DNA of 64,000 bases. Source: Salticus scenicus (taxonomy: Eukaryota; Arthropoda; Arachnida; Araneae; Salticidae). The notes beneath the pieces are model-generated. The model had not been told where the DNA came from and ran no database searches. It saw nothing but the letters and a program-made list of their open reading frames with translations. This document shows positions 50,058 to 59,779 of the stretch, piece by piece. The stretch spans positions 104,915,167 through 104,979,166 of the forward strand of contig OZ005648.1 in the NCBI GenBank assembly GCA_963930645.1, written 5' to 3'. A program made the translations under genes and the position numbers. Numbering within the stretch: the first letter of the stretch is position 1; the number at the start of each line of letters is the position of its first letter.

Positions 50058-51393
50058 TACATATATAATCATTTTAAGAAAATCATTTATCGGCCAATCT
50101 TTAATATATATATAAAGATTTAACTTACCAATGAATCTACAAAGTAATAACCAAATGTATTTATAAAATATTTCTGAGTTGCTGTAATATTTAAAATCCA
50201 TTGTCCACACTAGAGCCTGGACTGAGTGGAATGTCCTTTAGGGGGACTTTCTAAGGGATACTAGCTCATACTCATGGAAGTTTTAGGAAAAACGACGGAT
50301 AACTATTAAGATCAGACCAACGATGGTTCGAACCCGATACCCATATTTATTCGCCTAATAGTATGGCCAATATATCGAATTTTGTTGGGTTAATAAGAGT
50401 TATAAGAGCTATATATTTTTTTTTTCCGGGTAGGAGGAAGAGACGCAATTTTAATTATATAAACAGAACAAATTTATAATACCTATATCTTGAGTTCATG
50501 TATAAAATTTAACTTTAGAAGTGGGTTAGAAATAGATAAACTATCTGGGAACAGATTTGAATAATATATATTTCATAATCTGTTTTATATTTTACCATGT
50601 TAGAGCTTTCATTGAAAATTTTCTTTTATAGGTAATTGCATCCCATTGCTACTATTCTTACACCCACACATATATATACATAATTATCGGCATATTTAAT
50701 CAAAAAAAAAAAAAAAATCAAGTGGTGGTGTGAGCATTAAGGCTGATTGATATCACAAAGGTTCTAGACCTAGGTGGAATGCCCTCCACGAAATTATTTT
50801 AAGAGGTTTGGATTTTAGTTTTGGATTATTTAAGAGGTTTCGTGATTTTCTATTGAATTTTGGTTTTAATACTTTTGGTTACAGAATATTTTTAATTACA
50901 AAAGGAGTTTTAATAATAAAATATATATGCTTTTATTATGCATCTTTCATTATGCATTGAAATAAGAATACTTTTTTTTTTTTATGAATTCTTATTTCGA
51001 TGCATAATAAAAGATAAAGCTTTATGTTGAAATATTTTTGAGAATATCTATTAGTTATGATAGCAAGAAATGAAATAAGTATCTGACCTAGTATTTATTA
51101 ATGTAGTAATATTACTTTAAATCTTTAAGGTAATAAAATCTGAATTAAAAGTTTAATCATTTATTTTATTATTTAATGCATTTAGATTTAATATAATTAT
51201 AATGCATAATTTATTCTAACTAATTTAAAATCAGAGTATTGTAAAGTTAATTATATTAGTATTTCAATTGACATTTATAAGTTTAATTGTAATAACAATA
51301 TAAAAACAAACTAATATCAAAACTTATTTTATTTCCCGATCCCATTTACAATCTTAATATTCAAAATAATATTAATAATTAAAATTCTAATAC

Positions 51394-51431
<38 letters not shown>

Positions 51432-51838
51432 CTACATATAAAAAAGATACTGAAATTTTCCTGTTTAAAAAATTAAATTTAGAATGACTTGTTTGTAATA
51501 TTAAATTTGTATTAACAACTTAATGTAAAATTAAATATTAATAATAAAGAATAATATAAAATATATAATCCTAAAATTAAATAATATATGTAATCCTTTT
51601 ATTCTCAGCTGCTGTCAAAGTCAAACATGAAATTAAATTCACGTTTTCGCGGACAATACGGTACCGCTTCTTTTCTCCAAACTCATGCGTTAATCTTGCA
51701 AACAGCCAATCAAAATCCAAGAAACGCATGACGCTGCTAGAGTGATGAACAGCCTAAATTTTGACTCTGTAAAACCCCGCTTTTCAAATTCCCGGGTCGT
51801 TTTGACACGGGTTGAAGTTGCTTCATGTGAACGGAGCT
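49132..51838. mobile_element. 2.7-kb PIF/Harbinger-like insert in copia pol
   Basis: The ends AGCCCCGTTCACATGAG and, inward from the right, AGCTCCGTTCACATGAAG are inverted repeats of about 37 bases. A 3-bp ATA (49,129-49,131 and 51,839-51,841) flanks both sides. The copia reading frame is the same on both sides once the insert and one ATA are discounted, which fixes the boundaries. Three-base targets are typical of PIF/Harbinger; the assignment is inference. There is no transposase: the interior is AT-rich with (TA)n runs (50,014-50,054, 51,393-51,427) and no coding frame of note. Confidence 0.8.
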
Positions 51839-51841
51839 ATA

Positions 51842-53272
51842 GAGGCTGTATGGTTTAAAACTCTAGTACCCCGTAAAACTAGTGACAGAATCTACGTTTA
51901 TTATCGTGAATTTGGAAAAACTGAAAGTTTAAAATGTCATAAAGATGTTAAAAAATATTGTAAGAAAAATTGTATAATTTATGAACCAAACCTTTTTAAT
52001 TTGAGTTCTAGAGAAAAATATGTAGGTAAAATTAATGAAAAATCTTGTTCTAGTGCAGAACAAACTTTAAATTCTGATGAAATTAATTCAGATAGTGAAC
52101 TTGATTCAGATAATGAACTTAATTTGATTGAACCTGATTTAACTAAGAAAAACGATTGACTAGACGTGAATCAAATCCCAACGAGTTTTAAACAGGTCTT
52201 AAAATCTCCTTATAAAAATCAGTGGTTGTAGGCTATGAAAGAAGAAATGGATGTTATTCGGGAACGTAATGTATGACACCTTACAAAATAACCTCCAAAT
52301 ACTAATATTTTAGGATGTAGATGGGTCCTCACTCTTAAACGTAATGAAAGGGGGGAAATAGCCCGTTTTAAAGCCAGACTGGTGGCGCAGGGATATAAAT
52401 AGATAAAAGGAGAAAGTTATGACGATACTTTTAGCCCTGTCGTTAACTTTGGAGTAATACGCTTCTTCTTTTCATTGCTAGTTTCATGTAAAGGATGGAC
52501 TCATTTACAACTGGATATTAAATGTGCATATCTTTACGCACCACTCGATGAACATATTTATATGTCTCAACCACCGGGTTTCATCGAGATTGGAAAAGAA
52601 AAATTCGTTTGTAAATTAAATCGCGCTATATACGGCTTACGCCAAAGTGGTAGAGCCTGGTTTTTCGAAATGAATAGAATTTTGATCAATATAGGTTTTA
52701 ACAAATTTTCATGGTGTAACTGTGTTTATATTTTTAACAAGAAAGGAATTTTATTATTGTATGTCTATGACATTGTATTGTTTGCAAAATTTAAAAATCA
52801 TATAGATGAAGTAGTGGACTTATTGAGTAAAAATTTTGATTTAAAAATCTTAGGAAAAACCCGTAAATTATTGGGTGTAGAATTCGAGGAAAATAATGGA
52901 AATTTAACTATTCATCAACATTCATATATTAGTGAAATATGTAACAGATTTAAAAATTTCAATTTTCCTATATCATCTCTCCCCATTAGTAAAGGGATAA
53001 TTTACTCAAAATCTCAGTGTCCTCAAACTAACGCTGAAGCAATAGAAATGTCAAAACATCCTTATAGAAGCATTTTAGGTTGCTTATCGTTTCTCTCTAA
53101 TAGAACTAGACCTGACATATCGTACGCGGTTAATATTTTTGCCCAATTCCAAAGTAATCCTGGCATAATGCATTGGAATGGCCTGTTAAAACTCTTAGGT
53201 TATGTTTGTTATACCAGAAATTTAAAGTTAAAACTTGAGTGCAGGAAACCACATATTTTATTCAGACGCTGA
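51842..53272 (+). pseudogene. copia linker and reverse transcriptase region
   Basis: 51,842-52,156 continues the integrase C-terminal linker (VPRKTSDRIYVYY, then an acidic Ser/Asp-rich stretch). In the reverse transcriptase frame there are in-frame stops at 52,157, 52,229, 52,274 and 52,400. The frame is then open from 52,403 to 53,272 with LDIKCAYLYAPLDEHIY (first catalytic Asp intact), QPPGF and the IYGLRQSGRAW block. The polymerase box reads YVYD instead of YVDD, so one catalytic Asp is lost. A frame change near 53,250 leads into RNase H. Role by family: copies the genomic RNA into DNA; inactive here. Confidence 0.9.
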
Positions 53273-53958
53273 CTTTGCGGCCAACAGAGACGATAGGACT
53301 TCAATGGGGGGACAGCTGATTTTACTCGATAATTCACCTGTAGCTTGGAGAACGTTTAACCCTTTCCGGCGCAAGACAATTTGTAACATTTAAATTATAC
53401 TGCCACCGGAATTCATAAACTAAATTAAACTAAAAGGAATTTTAAATTTTAAGGTTTAAAAAACCGGCCTTTTCTGATATGTTATAAACGTGAATTTTTG
53501 CTAAGAAATTTCCGGGATGAATTTTTGCAGCAGGATCTTAAATTTTGCGTCCTCGCAGCGAGGACACCGCGCGTTAAGGGGTTAAGGAAAAATGTATTAG
53601 TTTAAGTACTATGGAATCTGAATTCGTAGCCATGACCGAAGCTACAAAAGAACTATTATGGTTCGATAGAATTTTAGAAGAATGCTTTAATAAAAAACTA
53701 ATACAGGGTACTAAAGAAAAATCTTTACTTTTAGTCGATAACATGGCTGCTATAGATTTCGTGAAGTCTCCCATTGAAAACTATCGTACCAAACACATTG
53801 ACGTAAAATTATTTTTTATAAGGGATTTGATTTATAAAAACATATTTAATATTAAACATGTTAAAAGTGCAAACAATTGGTCAGATATTTTCACGAAACC
53901 GTTAACAAAATACGGGTTATCTCTTTTCATAAGTAGCCTATTTTCATCTGCTGAGTAA
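53256..53958 (+). pseudogene. copia RNase H region, interrupted by a MITE
   Basis: The first part (53,256-53,355) has the YSDADFAAN motif with an RNase H acidic residue and a 'GGQLILLDNSPVAWR' stretch. It is split by the TTAA insert at 53,356-53,585. The remainder (to 53,958) has the STMESEFVAM motif (second acidic residue), LLVDNMAAI (third) and the C-terminal KHIDVKLFFIRD block. With the insert and one TTAA discounted, the two parts are in the same frame. Role by family: removes the RNA strand during reverse transcription. Confidence 0.9.
53356..53585. mobile_element. TTAA MITE (piggyBac-like) inside RNase H
   Basis: TTAA at 53,356-53,359 and 53,582-53,585. The ends CCCTTTCCGGCGC and, inward from the right, CCCCTTAACGCGC agree at 9 of 13 positions. 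Near the right end is a hairpin GTCCTCG-CAG-CGAGGAC. It has no coding capacity. Because it splits a conserved copia domain exactly at a TTAA and the frame is kept on both sides, it is a bona fide insertion, later than the copia. Confidence 0.85.
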
Positions 53959-54018
53959 CATGTATATTAAAGGAGTAAATTTTGAAAATAGAAGAATTAA
54001 GGAAATAAACGAATTTCT

Positions 54019-54059
<41 letters not shown>

Positions 54060-54430
54060 AAGTTATTTATTTCTAAAGAAAACAGAATGTTTATCTCTTT
54101 AATATGAAAATGCAAATGTATTTCTGAAAGTGTTTATTATATTGCAAAATGTATATACTTGTTTTATATCATATTGGTTAATTTATGTACATGCCAATGC
54201 TTAATTATTTATATTATATCTTCATAGCAAGAAGAATTTTCTGTATAAGTTTGAAATTAAGCATTGCAAAAAATTGGACTATACTGCTAAATCTTGAAAT
54301 ATCCTGTTAGAAGACGATTGGCAGCAAGTCATTTTTGAATCTGTCAACTTATGTTTTTTTGCATACAAGTTTTTTTGTTATTCAAATAATATGATGTGAA
54401 CTTGTAAATTCAGGGCAGATATATATATAT
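53959..54430. other. copia 3' untranslated stretch with poly(T)
   Basis: A non-coding stretch after the pol stop with a ~36-base poly(T) (54,020-54,055). I see no other element here, though the poly(T) could be the tail of a short insert in minus orientation. Confidence 0.4.
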
Positions 54431-55462
54431 TACTTCCATTACCCTACTACCGTAGGTAATGGAAGTATTGTATTCGGTCTGAAAATTCGATATCGGGTTT
54501 TCACCTGATTTACACATTTTAAGGTCCCCTGAGTCCAAAAAAGTGGTTTTTGGCAATTGGTCAGTGTGTATGTATGTGTGTGTGTGTATGTATGTATGTA
54601 TGTATGTGGAGAATCTTCTGGCTATTATAGCTCAGAAACTAATAAAGATAGATCTACAAAACTTTAAAATTGAAATACGTCTGGTGTACAGATGAAATTT
54701 CCAAATTTTGGTGAAAATTGAAAAACCGGAAGTGGAACATCGGAAACCGGAAGTGGGACCGTAAGTCCGTATCTCAAAAACGGCTCTAACGATTTTCTTC
54801 AAACTTGCTATATAAACACTCTATTAGATGTCCTTTCGAATGATATAGTTGGTTAGTTCAGGAAAATTGATAGGCGGCCTGTATAAATAGCTCAATTTCA
54901 GGCCTCACACAGGCGTTCCTTTAAAAACGGTTGTACGGATTTTTTTCAAACTCGCCATTTTAACTCACTTTTAAATATCCTTTTGTATGTAATTATTGTT
55001 TTTGTGTCAATAATTGAGTTTAACCGGAAGTGGGACATCGGAAACCGGAAGTGGGACCGTAAGTCCGTATCTCAAAAACGGCTCTAACGATTTTCTTCAA
55101 ACTTGCTATATAAACACTCTATTAGATGTCCTTTCGAATGATATAGTTGGTTAGTTCAGGAAAATTTATAGGCGTCCTGTATAAATAGCTCAAGTTCAGG
55201 CCTCGCAAAGGCGTTCCTTTAAAAACGGTTGTACGGATTTTTTTCAAACTCGCCATTTTAACTCACTTTTAAATATGCTTTTGTATGTAATTATTTTTTT
55301 TTCCGGTCAATAATTGATTTTTTGTAAAAGTTGGTATCTCAAAAACGGCTCTAACGATTTTCTCTTTAGGTCAATTTTTTGTTTTCTGATCACATTATCT
55401 CTCAAAATGCATATAATACATGTAATAGCGGGTAATGGAAGTCGTGTGGTTGTTTCACACCA
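54431..55462 (+). mobile_element. A-family hairpin-led repeat, copy A3 (young)
   Basis: It starts with a perfect 13-bp hairpin: TACTTCCATTACC (54,431-54,443) and GGTAATGGAAGTA (54,455-54,467). It ends with a direct repeat of that arm, GGTAATGGAAGTC (55,431-55,443), and at once a second hairpin, GTGTG-GTTGTTT-CACAC (55,444-55,460). An internal unit of 298 bp ('cggaaaccggaagtgggacc', at 54,741 and 55,039) is tandemly duplicated with few differences. It lies between the copia pol and the polypurine tract, so it inserted after the copia. It has no coding capacity that I can support. Confidence 0.8.
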
Positions 55463-55495
55463 TATTTTTTTTTTTCATGGTCTCGGTTGAGTGTC

Positions 55496-55507
55496 AAGAG
55501 GGGGGGC
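55496..55507 (+). promoter_or_regulatory. copia polypurine tract
   Basis: AAGAGGGGGGGC four bases before the 3' LTR: the plus-strand primer site of LTR retrotransposons. Confidence 0.8.
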
Positions 55508-55511
55508 TTAT

Positions 55512-56322
55512 TGTTAGGTTTAGAAATTAAAAATATTAGTATGTGCTTGACACTCAATATTTTATTCAGTTTCACTCCCTCTTTAGTTTAACTATCTTTC
55601 CTTTTTTTATTAAAACCGGTGGTTATTAAAAATCTAAGTAATTTATTTTCTATTTACTTTTATAATTTTAAGTTAATAAATATTTAAAAACTCATAGTTT
55701 ATTTAAAATTTATTTTAGCATAAAATATTAATACGTTAGCCGAAGCTATCCGTATGCAAATGACATAAGTCTACGTCATCTGCTTGAATTGAATAAGTAG
55801 CGTAGCAGAAAAGCAATCGTGTGGCTTTTTCGGTGTTAGCGCCGAGGTGAATCCCGGTAATAAAGAAGCTGGCGTTAAACGCAGTTTGTATATTTCAGTT
55901 TAAATTTTTCCTTGATAACCTCGACAATATTAAAGCTTGTGTAGAAAGCTGTTGTTTTTCAGATGAGGTTTTTAAGTAAATATTTTTAGATTAATTCGAG
56001 GATGATAGTTATTTTAAAACTGCAAACTTTTAAGCTTATTTCAGTAATAGTATAGGCTTCAGTAACTACTCTGTACTAATATATCTGCCCTGAAGAATAT
56101 TAAACGAATCGTCTAAATGTATTATAATTTTTATTTTCGTTTGCCATATTTTTATTTCACTAGATAAATCAATCTAGTTTTTAAATAAATGATTTTATTT
56201 AAAAGAAAAACTTGTCATATTTCTTTTTACCTGCTCAATACAGTTTCCACTGGACTCTATTATTTCAACTCTGCTTAACTTTGAAGCTTTAAGATAATCA
56301 TGTCAGGTTTATAAAGCTGACA
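55512..56322 (+). repeat. copia 3' LTR
   Basis: TGTTAGGTTTAGAAATT to CTGACA, ~99% identical to the 5' LTR. The TAATC duplication follows at 56,323-56,327. Confidence 0.95.
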
Positions 56323-56327
56323 TAATC
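56323..56327. repeat. target-site duplication (TAATC), right
   Basis: Exact repeat of 45,655-45,659. Confidence 0.9.
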
Positions 56328-56569
56328 AATTTAATTTTCTACCTTTTTAAAGGCTTTCTTATATTTTATTAAAGAAAGGAAAGAAAACCTAAAATAACTA
56401 TAGCTATAGTCAATAGCTATGTATATATATATATATATATATATATAAATTTTGTAAAGTTATTTATTTATAAAATTTTGTTTTAATTTATATTTTTAAG
56501 ACTTTCCAATAAAGTTGAAAAGTGTTTATGCCTTTAGTTTATCTGTCCATCTATCTGTGCTCTAACATA

Positions 56570-56782
56570 CAGTCGGTAACAAAAGTGTCCGAACACTAGC
56601 AAAAATTCCTATGTAAAAAAAGTACACTTCATACGGTTTTGTTAAATAAATCCTTGTCGAATTCTGTTCTTAGTCAGAGTAAGAACATGATTCGATAAGG
56701 ATTTATTTAACAAAACCATATGAAATGTACTTTTTTTACATAGGAATTTTTGCTAGTGTTCGGACACTTTTGTTACCGACTG
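56570..56782. mobile_element. palindromic TA-MITE, family D, best-preserved copy
   Basis: TA at both edges. The ends CAGTCGGTAACAAAAGTGTC and exact complement. The ~100-base arms differ at only a few positions, with a short loop near 56,675. It is the cleanest copy of the family in the window. Confidence 0.9.
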
Positions 56783-56864
56783 TACTTTCATTAGAAATAA
56801 ACATTTTAGAAAATTCTACAGACTAATATATGTTATTCAAGTTTATTATTGTATGTTCTGTAAT

Positions 56865-57393
56865 TTAACCCATATTTCACCATCGTCCTAAAAATGGGAC
56901 ACCATGCATAAGTGGTATTTATATAAATTCTTTTGAATATTTTAATTAAATTAAAGGCGATATATTATTTAAAAGTCCAATTAATATCTATGTGTCTTTA
57001 TTGTTACTTTAAAATTAACGTTTAATATATATATTTTTTAATTTTTAAAATGTAGATTTTTGAAGATTTATTCATTACATTTTCAACACATTATTACTTA
57101 AAAAGGTTTTACGTTCAAGAATAAAGAGTATATAAATTTATTGAGGTAATATTCTACACTTTTGTACTGTTAAAAAAATTATATTAAAAAAAATGTATAT
57201 AGATGGTCTGTTTTCCTGATAATTCCAACTATCCTAAACCCTTGTTCTATTTTTGGGACAGCCAGTACCTATTATGCTAATGAAAGGTTGGTAAGTTTTT
57301 TGATTTTGTGTGTATACATAGGCTTAAAGAAACATATATTTAAAATTTTATAAAGATTTTTTTTTTTTTAATGCTTGGTACGATATGGGTTAA
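56865..57393. mobile_element. piggyBac-like TTAA MITE
   Basis: TTAA at 56,865-56,868 and 57,390-57,393. The ends CCCATATTTCACC and, inward from the right, CCCATATCGTACC. A palindrome-like GTCCTAAAAATGGGAC lies about 17 bases inside the left TTAA, and a related 'ttctatttttgggac' word lies near 57,245. It has no transposase. Confidence 0.65.
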
Positions 57394-57847
57394 AATGATA
57401 TGAATAAGTTGATTGCTTTGAATACACGAGCACTCAAAAATTAAACATATTGCGTTCTATGAATTGGCATTCTTTTGGGCATAGTTTTTCACAGCTTCTA
57501 AAGGCAGATTATTAGACAGCGAATTTTCATGTTTTTGTCAAAATTCATATCCAATTTCTGTGTTTTACATGTATAATAAATTGTGTAGGAAACCTAAAGA
57601 AAATCAAAAAATGAAGTGTGGGGTACATAAAAGTTTCGGATTCATACATAAATAAGATTTAAATAATGTGTCTTTCACAACCTAGTGTTGAGGAAATTTA
57701 AGCTACATTTCAGTAGTGCACATGAAATGAGTATGTTTTCATTGCAGCAGGCTATTTCATTTATCAATTATATGCACAATTTTGCGATGAACTGAAAAAC
57801 AAAATCTAAATCACCTTTTACACATTTCTATAGTTTTACTGACAACA

Positions 57848-57889
<42 letters not shown>

Positions 57890-58236
57890 CAAAAATAGGA
57901 AAGTATTTCCTACATTTTGAATGATGCACAAATTTTCTGCGTTCGTTTGAATGTATCATAGCTGTTAACCTTTACACTTTTCGGCTAGTGGAAAATTTAA
58001 TAGATTATATATACATATATATATTTGCAACATTTCTCTAAATAAAATAAAAAAATCTGTAAAACTTCTTCGGTAGCCGATATGCGTAAAGGTTAGCAAC
58101 TATAATGCATGCGTTTGCTTGAGAACTCTCGTCTGAATGTACTTGAGAGCATATGCATATGTGTATGCATGCGTGGGAGTATTGTACGTGAGTGTGCACA
58201 TGACTGCTAGAAGTACGTTTCCTAATATAGATCCTA
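57394..58236. other. AT-rich intergenic
   Basis: Poly(T) at 57,852-57,885. No gene or element boundary is supported. Confidence 0.55.
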
Positions 58237-58366
<130 letters not shown>

Positions 58367-58430
58367 TCATGTGGCTCTCAACAGAATGGCAAATTGATTG
58401 CCTTTGTATAATAAAAAAATATAATGAACA

Positions 58431-58502
58431 TGATTTTTCAGCCATGGCCTAAGGTCATGATAGTCTAAAGACGTCGACCGGCCGGCTGAAAAATCACGTG
58501 AT
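58431..58502. repeat. terminal palindrome, probable ITR remnant
   Basis: TGATTTTTCAGCC (58,431-58,443) pairs exactly with GGCTGAAAAATCA (58,484-58,496). The loop contains GGCC/CCGGCCGG self-complementary words, and ATCACGTGAT (58,493-58,502) is a further 10-bp palindrome. It sits where the densovirus terminal hairpin would be, at a sharp change from AT-rich host DNA to GC-richer sequence that continues to about 58,560. Densoviral termini are hairpins used as replication origins; equivalence here is inference. Confidence 0.55.
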
Positions 58503-58849
58503 CAGCGGACACACCCCTTCGGACTTCGCGCGTGCGTTGTTGTGACGTAGTAGGGCAACTGAAAAGTTATTTTCAATTCGGCAAGCATCCAGCTAAAGTT
58601 CGAGAATGTTGTATGCGGAACGAAGGTAGGTAATAGCTAGGCCAAAGTAAATGGTATATGGCAACCCTAAAGTATTAAAGGATATTGTTTCATAGCCGCA
58701 GCGGAACAATGTCTCGCGGCATTCCGAGGATAGACTTCAATACGCAGAGCAATGACGTACGCACATTTGAAGCGACTCCTGACAGCGTCGTACAATCTCA
58801 GGAAACAGTGTTTGACGAATTTACTAACTCATGGAGAACTCGTTTATGA

Positions 58850-59779
58850 TACCGTGGTGCTAAGAGACCAAATTATGGTACAATTAGAAATATTCAAGAA
58901 ACAACCTTCACGGACAATGTACCTGCAGCTGAATCGGAATATACAGAAATTGACCTGTCTGAACCGCAAACAGAAATTGGCATTCCGGAAATTTCTGCAA
59001 ACGTACTTGAAACGACCATAGGAAGCAGTACAGGATTGTTAGGAACTACGAATGCCGCTGTGGACGCTTCTGTGCCTATAGTTGGTGCTGCAACTGGGGG
59101 AGTCATAATTGGTGGTGTTGGGTACGGTATAAAGAAACTGATAGATAGAACCAGAAGTAAAGGAGCTGTTTTACCTGGTTCTGATTATATCGGACCAGGT
59201 AATCCAATAAAAATAGATGCTCCTCGCCGCAGAGGCGATGTCATCGCCAAACAGCACGATTTGGCGTATGACAAAATAGCCAAAACGAAGTATAAAAATA
59301 AAGAGCAACACTTGAAAGCTGTCCAGTCAGCATACGAGAAAGCGATAGAACAGTTTCGTCACGAGCCTGGTTGGAGATCAAAAGTAGGGGACGTTGGTTT
59401 ATCTATTAAAAAAACTGTTGAATCTCCATTAGGACAAGCTATTTATCCTAAATGTAAAGGTAATTATTACTGTTTTTTATTTAGTTCTCTTTTTTATTTA
59501 GTGCCTGCACGAAAGCGTAAACCTAAACCTCCTAATTCACCACCTTGGATAAAAATCGAAATGTGGGAAAATATGAACGAAGGACAAAGGCGTTACTCTA
59601 TCGAGCAATGGAAGTTATCCTTCATTAGACGAGGTATAGATCCACCAGATTTACAAAATGTTCATGGTTTTGCAGGTCCTAGTGAAGAGGTATCTCCTGA
59701 AATTGACGTAGATTCCAGTCATAACGGATCAACCAACGGCTCCCCATCAATCGGCTCCTATAGTTCCCCCGGTAAGTGA
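58850..59779 (+). CDS. VP1 unique region with phospholipase A2 (open part)
   Basis: Open from just after the TGA at 58,847 to 59,779. Counting from the internal ATG at 59,036: a Gly-rich hydrophobic stretch (residues 12-30); then the calcium-binding loop YIGPGN (51-56); and the catalytic HD pair in AKQHDLAYDK (74-75). These define the parvoviral VP1 phospholipase A2 (group of sPLA2-like domains). The catalytic motif is intact. A hydrophobic in-frame segment at 59,460-59,501 looks like an unspliced mini-intron. It ends at a TGA (59,777) that overlaps a consensus splice donor GTAAGT (59,772-59,777), while the next VP frame is already open from 59,712. Confidence 0.85.
   Translation, partial: YRGAKRPNYGTIRNIQETTFTDNVPAAESEYTEIDLSEPQTEIGIPEISANVLETTIGSSTGLLGTTNAAVDASVPIVGAATGGVIIGGVGYGIKKLIDRTRSKGAVLPGSDYIGPGNPIKIDAPRRRGDVIAKQHDLAYDKIAKTKYKNKEQHLKAVQSAYEKAIEQFRHEPGWRSKVGDVGLSIKKTVESPLGQAIYPKCKGNYYCFLFSSLFYLVPARKRKPKPPNSPPWIKIEMWENMNEGQRRYSIEQWKLSFIRRGIDPPDLQNVHGFAGPSEEVSPEIDVDSSHNGSTNGSPSIGSYSSPGK
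59460..59501 (+). other. candidate 42-nt mini-intron in VP1
   Basis: Starts AAG|GTAATT and ends TTTTTTATTTAG|TG after a T-rich tract. Its length is a multiple of three, so it also reads through as a very hydrophobic segment unlike its Lys/Arg-rich surroundings. Suggestive only. Confidence 0.35.

Larger units (their letters stand above)
45660..56322 (+). mobile_element. complete Ty1/copia LTR retrotransposon with nested inserts
   Basis: Two ~810-bp LTRs, a 5-bp TAATC duplication, a copia-type primer-binding site, gag, protease, integrase, reverse transcriptase, RNase H, and a polypurine tract in the normal copia order. The LTRs differ at roughly nine places, so the insertion is young. The coding region is nevertheless broken by frameshifts and stops and has lost catalytic residues. 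Three later elements interrupt it: 49,132-51,838, 53,360-53,581 and 54,431-55,462. Without them the internal region would be about 5 kb, normal for copia. Confidence 0.95.

Noticed and set aside
54431..55462. A/B repeats as Helitrons
   Set aside because: A 3' hairpin is present, but there is no TC start and no CTRR end, and the hairpin is at both ends; target between A and T not shown.
58752..59021. 89-codon + frame at the start of the provirus, with a good ATG
   Set aside because: It lies over the VP1 frame (58,709 start, same frame as the phospholipase), which is open on both sides of one stop; the extra frame is a shadow.
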